From assembly GCA_038501195.1 (NCBI GenBank), contig JBBPUQ010000008.1:1406001-1470000 (forward strand): a stretch of DNA of 64,000 nt, read 5' to 3'. The translations under genes were made by a program, and so were the position numbers. The DNA comes from Nemania diffusa. Lineage: Eukaryota > Ascomycota > Sordariomycetes > Xylariales > Xylariaceae. The notes under the pieces were generated by a model. It was not told where the DNA came from. It ran no database searches and worked only from the letters and a program-made list of their open reading frames with translations. This document shows positions 59,134 through 64,000 of this stretch, piece by piece. Numbering within the stretch: position 1 is the first letter of the stretch; each line of letters begins with the position of its first letter.

Positions 59134-60303
59134 CAGGAATAAGAATAAGAATAAAATAAAAATAAAAAAGGTGCCCCCAAATTATGTCTCCAGATACTAC
59201 AACTCTAGGAAAATTGACCAACATGGCGGCTGTTCACTGGCTCAGCACTCTCGGATGGTCGGGCTCTAGAACCGGATTTGAGGCCTCCGTCGAATGGCGG
59301 CAGCAGAGACTAGACGTATATCGAAGCTGAGAAGGTCGTGAATTGGGGCAGGGTGGGATGGAGGACGGATGGGGAAGGCGACGGTGTTTTAGATTGCGTT
59401 GCATCGTCGAACAGCGTGGAAAGTTCGGCAGACCAGGTGGGAAAGCTTGATTTGACAATCTCGGTCCGCAACCTAGTGTTGATGTTGCGGCTCGAGCCGC
59501 TGGTTGCATACATACGCAAGCAAGCAATTACCCAGCGTACATAGTACATATTGGAGAGGGCCTTGATTTGCGCCGGGGGGGGGCAACGTCCTCGCTTGGT
59601 CTCGCTTGGTCACTCACTTACTCAAGCTGGATAACAAGGGGGACCATCAGTGGAGCAAGCAAAAGTGCCGTGTTGGAGAGCATGCCCACTCTCAGTAAGT
59701 CCGGAGCGAGCACGTCGGGGGCAAACGAGGTATGACCGAGCGGCAGAGAAACCAGCGTCATTGCTGCTCTCCTCTCCTCTCTCTCATGTACTGCAGCAGC
59801 GTGCAGCTCGTGGGAGGAATGGGAGAGGCAAGTCGTCTGGGGGAAGCATCATGGGAATGGATGTGGAGTAACAAGAAGGCCAGAATTCGCCCGTTGCTCT
59901 TGGCATCTATATTGGTGCAAATTTGTGTGTTATACAGAGTACACATGCAGTACCTACGCATACATACTTACTGAGCTACTGCTGGATGGACTGTATGGAC
60001 TGTATGGATTGGATTGATGGGTATGTAAATATAAGTGAGCAAGGTGGCTGATGTAAGTAGAGTAGGTCGATACTGGATAAAATTAGATAGGAGGTACGCA
60101 TAGGGTAGACTAATACCTACATAATCTGTTGTGGTTCCCAACTTAGATACTTCTTACTTACATAACGTACATACATGCCTTAGGTACCTACCTAACCTAC
60201 CTACGTACTGCGTACTGCGCACCTCCATATCCACATGCCACCCACTTACGTAGGTATGTACCCACCTACCTACATTAGGAAATTGTGTGGATGGATGGAT
60301 ATA

Positions 60304-60327
60304 TGTATGTATGTATGTATGTATGTA
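60304..60327. repeat. Microsatellite (GTAT)n
   Basis: About six tandem GTAT units, preceded by GGAT units (about 60290-60300) and followed by TACCTACC. Confidence 0.9.
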
Positions 60328-63321
60328 CCTACCTGGGCACCTTACCGAGCTGTACCGAGCTGAGGGCGAGGTGTCCCCGTGGAAAAACGTGGATGAGGGG
60401 CTGTGAACCAGGTGAGCAGCATTAAATAAAGTCGAATGTGTAAGTGACAATCTACCCAAGACAAGAAACACTGAACGCTGATATATGTATATATTGATAT
60501 GTGCTTACCATACCCCACATTGAAGCTGCATTAGGCTTGAAGGTCCGTACATCATGCTTCGGCAACACAAATTTCGATGTCGATCCCCAAGCCAGTACAA
60601 TATCATGGTGGGGGTAAACGTATAATAGGCACCTTACCTGCCTGCATCTGGGTACATTAGGTAGGTAGAGTAGGTATCTAGATAGAGAGTTGCAGTTTTA
60701 CTCCAGCGAATCTTGCCTCGATGGTACAGAATGCATCATACATGTACATATGGACTCATTCAGTTACAGACTTAGGTACATATATATCCTCCATTGCGCG
60801 CTAACCTCCTCAGGCACATACATTATGGATGCATGTATGTACGTACTCATAGGTATGCCAGGTCAGGTGGGAGGGGTTATGGCCTAGAAGTCGCCTAAAT
60901 GTCCGCCTGGGATCAAATCTACTAACTTTACTCACCTCTGCCGACTTTCAGCTGCGCAGAGGGGCTGGTCGACTACACTAAACCCTAAAGAAAAATATGA
61001 TCGCGTGATGTCTTTCTAACTATTTATCGGGGTGAGATTCTGTTGTGCACTTTTAGGTAATGCCCAGCACATATTGGCAAAAGATGTGTAGTGCCAACTG
61101 TACATACAGTAGATATGTACCTTAGGTAGCGCTTATGAAGCTGAGAGTTGCTACCTTGGCGCAACCTAGAGCCTTGGCGCTAGCACCACATGTGCCTGAC
61201 CGGGGCTGAACAGGCTGCTGGCCGTTAATGCAACCCACCCAAAGGAGAGACCTAGGTAGGTATCTGCGCTCTCTGGGCGCTGTCTGGGTGTAGCCCTGTG
61301 ACCTAGGTACCTATCGGGGATTCCGTCCATGTGCTTATGCGAATCTATGCAGTTCTAGATAATGGCAAGGGGGGGCTAACCCCTAGAGGGGAATCTCGGT
61401 GGGGGTGCAAACAGAAGAACAGAAGACCCCGCGGCTCGGCCCTATGGAGCTTGCATAGCACTTGCAAAAAATTGAACAGGACGGATGGGCAGTGGACCAA
61501 TGAGGGCGCTGTCTCGGCTGTCCACAATGCCGACCGGTACAGCACTGTATCGTCGTCAGTCGCAAATCATGACCCCCGAGCTCCCCCCTCCAACGCCAAT
61601 CCCCCGTTACACTACCTGGGACCTCCATCGACACACGTCCACTCATCACGTCCAGCGGCGGCCGGAGCTGCATAACCGCTGTTGCGTCGTAGTAGCATCC
61701 TTCCCAATCTCGCCCTGTGATGCAAATTCGACTTTGACTGAACTGCCAGCGTTGAAATTGCGAGATCGTATGTCTATTATGCCTATGAGGGTCATCGTTT
61801 TGCGCCACCACTTGTTTCAATTGGCTTAAAAGAACTCACCGTCTGTCTTGATTCGCCCGCTGCAGAGTCCTCATTCCGCTCCGGGTTGCTGACTTCATCC
61901 TGAGCCTTCATCGTCACTTTTATTTATTCGCTTTGGCCTTCTGTGGCTCTCTGACGTTGCTCCCACTCGCAGCCCCTTCAGCCCGTCTGATCTCTCTCAA
62001 GTCAAGGGGGCACCCCTCTACGCAGTACAGTACAGATACAGTTACAGATACAGATACAGAATACACACGGCCGTTGCATTCATCGCTTCTCTTTCCGAAT
62101 GCACACGTAGGAAAAGCAACCTGCATCTACGTACTTCTTTCAGGCGGCCAGTCCACGCACGGTGCTGTCCTCGCCAGCGTGCCCCGTGAACAACACCCCA
62201 TCACCGTCGCATTTGCTCTTGCTCTTGCGCCGTGGTGTTGAGACCTACATACAGTACAGCCGCTCATCCTCATTAGGCTCCCAGAGGATACCAATAGCAT
62301 TGCAATAGGCATACCTGTAAGATACCAGCGGCATACCTGTGTAGGCACGCACGCACGCCTGGATATATTTGCTTTTACATGTACATACATTCGAGGTCGC
62401 CGACCACCTATCCGCCTGCACCTCGGCCGTCGATCAGGTCCCAGGTCAACCAGCCGAGCCGCCGTTAGCTCCTCTGCCTGCTCTACTTCCTCTCCTCCTC
62501 AGTCTAGTCTAGTCAGCACCCAATGCGAACTGCTTCAGAAGGTCCGGCTAGCTGCAGGAGCATCGATCATCCCGCATACCATCCCAGCCAGACCCCCCAG
62601 TGCCTTATCCGTCGCCGCGTAACTCCCTGAGAACAGCCCTTCTGCGCCTCCGCGTCACCGGCCCGTTCCCGCAGTACCCAGTAGCCTCTACTGGGGAAGC
62701 TCTGCTAAGCCACCCCCCCGCGATCTGTGCTAAGGCCGTGGGACCAGTTGCTCGTCGGTTCCCAGGTTGTCCGGCTTCGGTTGTACAAAAAGCGCCTCTT
62801 GGGCACGGGGGACTTGTCCATTGGAGTCTCCCCTGCCAGTCGACGCTGAATACGAGCAGACGCCCGTATCGAAGCCTACCCCTCAATCGCGTATTCTTGG
62901 TTTACTTGGGCTGAAGAGGGCCGTTGTACTGCGGAAGCGTACAGCACCATTGCACACGAGCTGCCCGCGTCTCACGTACACGCTAAGTATTGTTGGACAC
63001 TGTTTGTCAATTTTGATATTCAGCCCTCGTTTATATTATTGGCTCGCACTCGCCTGAAACCGTCGTCACTGGCTAGCGGCCTCGCCCCCCCGGCTTCATT
63101 AATTTAGTAACGCGGAAAGAGCGGTGGGATAATAGACATAGAAGCCCAGGAGCCTGGTTGTGACTTCACACCGGGCCTGAGGGCAATATTGACATAGGAC
63201 TTTGCAAGCTGTGTGCTCCTAGGGAAGTGTGGTTACGCCAGAACCGAGCCGGGGCTTGCCTTGGGACGTCTCGCTACGTGGGCACCAGGCTTCAAGCGAT
63301 TTTGTATAAAACTCAGGCGCA

Positions 63322-64000
63322 ATGCCGGGCGACGTTCAAGCCAACGGCGCTGAGGTCTCAGACGCCATGTCTGATAATGATCTGGAGCCTGACGAAATCG
63401 ACCAAATAGTTAAAGACGAAAACGATAAGATGCTGGACCAACACACATCGCCCGAGGCTGGGACCGAAAATTCTACTGAGAGCAAGAAGAAGTACGATCC
63501 CAAGGATCCTCATCGCCCTCGGCGTAAAAAAGCAAGACGTGCTTGTTATGCCTGTCAGCGGGCCCATCTGACGTGCGGTAAGTCTCAGCCTCCGCATGTA
63601 AATGCCGATAACTCCAGCGACCTCTCCTTGCTCTCGTCCTTCCCCCCACATTACCCCCACGAATGAACTCAGTTTCTGCTTCACGCAAACGAGAAAATAC
63701 CTAGCTTAGCCCTAAATCCTGACACACTTTCAATATAGGAGATGAGCGACCTTGCATGAGATGCATTAAGCGTGGTCTTCAAGGCGCTTGCGAGGACGGA
63801 GTCCGAAAGAAGGCGAAATATCTTCATGATGCCCCTCCGGAGGCCCTCCGCCCAGTCTTGGGGCCGAACTACAATCCCAATGCCGGGCCAAAGCCGACAA
63901 ATGGCGCGCCAGTCACCAATGGCAACGCGGAAGCTCCGGCGTACTACCCCCAAAGCGCGAATGGTGCAAGCTATCCTTTGTTCACAAGCGCTGCGCAGAA
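63322..64000 (+). CDS. acuK: AcuK/Ert1-like Zn2Cys6 regulator of gluconeogenesis (5' part)
   Basis: N-terminal part of a nuclear Zn(II)2Cys6 activator of the AcuK/Ert1/Rds2 group. These factors switch on gluconeogenic genes such as PEP carboxykinase and fructose-1,6-bisphosphatase during growth on non-sugar carbon. Exon 1 is 63322-63577; exon 2 starts at 63739 and runs off the window end. The 161-nt intron (GTAAGT donor, AATATAG acceptor) splits the zinc cluster and keeps phase. The cluster reads [30 protein letters not shown]-x2-C-x6-C-x5-C-x2-C-x8-C. It is preceded by the conserved basic segment [13 protein letters not shown] and followed by [20 protein letters not shown], diagnostic for this group. 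An acidic N-terminus precedes it. The PAS-like C-terminal half lies outside the window. Confidence 0.92.

Larger units (their letters stand above)
54863..63321. other. 8.5-kb gene desert with simple repeats
   Basis: No supported gene between the GH5 gene and the AcuK-like gene. There are open frames, the longest being 238 codons at 55793-56509, but none shows a domain, signal peptide or convincing splice structure. The region contains poly-A, GTAT and TAGGTA/CCTACC repeats. The final 1.5 kb (about 61800-63300) is pyrimidine-rich and probably includes the long leader and promoter of the AcuK-like gene, possibly with untranslated exons. Confidence 0.5.

Overview
This window is nuclear DNA of a filamentous ascomycete (Pezizomycotina, most likely Sordariomycetes). 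The evidence is split genes with mostly 50-80 nt GT..AG introns, and an intronless tRNA-Lys(CUU). The gene content also fits: an Argonaute, a GPI-anchored Cys-rich secreted protein, an NRPS-like adenylation-thiolation-reductase, a GH5 membrane exo-glucanase, F-box/ankyrin proteins and an AcuK/Ert1-type Zn2Cys6 regulator. I could not assign a genus.

Layout. 1-5.2 kb: STN1 (telomere capping), a DNAJC9-like J-protein diverging from a DRAP-deaminase-like protein, and tRNA-Lys. 7.8-11.2 kb: an Argonaute with an RGG/GYGRGD-repeat N-terminus and a one-base frameshift in a G-run. 12.4-14.8 kb: an F-box/ankyrin gene interrupted by a 414-bp element with terminal inverted repeats. 15.9-19.0 kb: a Cys-rich GPI protein, a GC-rich gene for a small putative mitochondrial protein, and a convergent RING protein. 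20.4-27.0 kb: an NRPS-like reductase with an 11-nt microexon, and a GNAT acetyltransferase with a Pro-rich repeat N-terminus. 27.0-33.4 kb: a gene desert. 33.4-35.1 kb: a four-finger C2H2 factor with an in-frame UAG followed by 56 more open codons. 38.4-39.7 kb: a DsbA/FrnE-like protein. 41.9-42.9 kb: TFIIE-beta. 44.6-45.7 kb: a decayed PAQR/haemolysin-III pseudogene. 46.8-54.9 kb: cytochrome b5, F-actin capping protein alpha, BCKDH E1-beta and the GH5 glucanase. 54.9-63.3 kb: a second desert rich in TAGGTA motifs and microsatellites. 63.3 kb to the end: the 5' part of an AcuK/Ert1-like regulator.

The genes do not form one pathway. Housekeeping genes (STN1, TFIIE-beta, CYB5, CAP1, BCKDHB) sit in compact islands separated by AT-rich or simple-repeat deserts. 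These deserts hold decayed genes and short palindromes. The most unusual signal is the element in the F-box/ankyrin gene. Its inverted-repeat ends lie at a GT and an AG, and removing the 420 nt from that GT to that AG joins the two coding halves exactly in frame. This is what an introner (an intron born from a transposable element) would look like. All exon structures were built by eye from splice consensus, phase and recalled family motifs; no alignment or transcript data were available.
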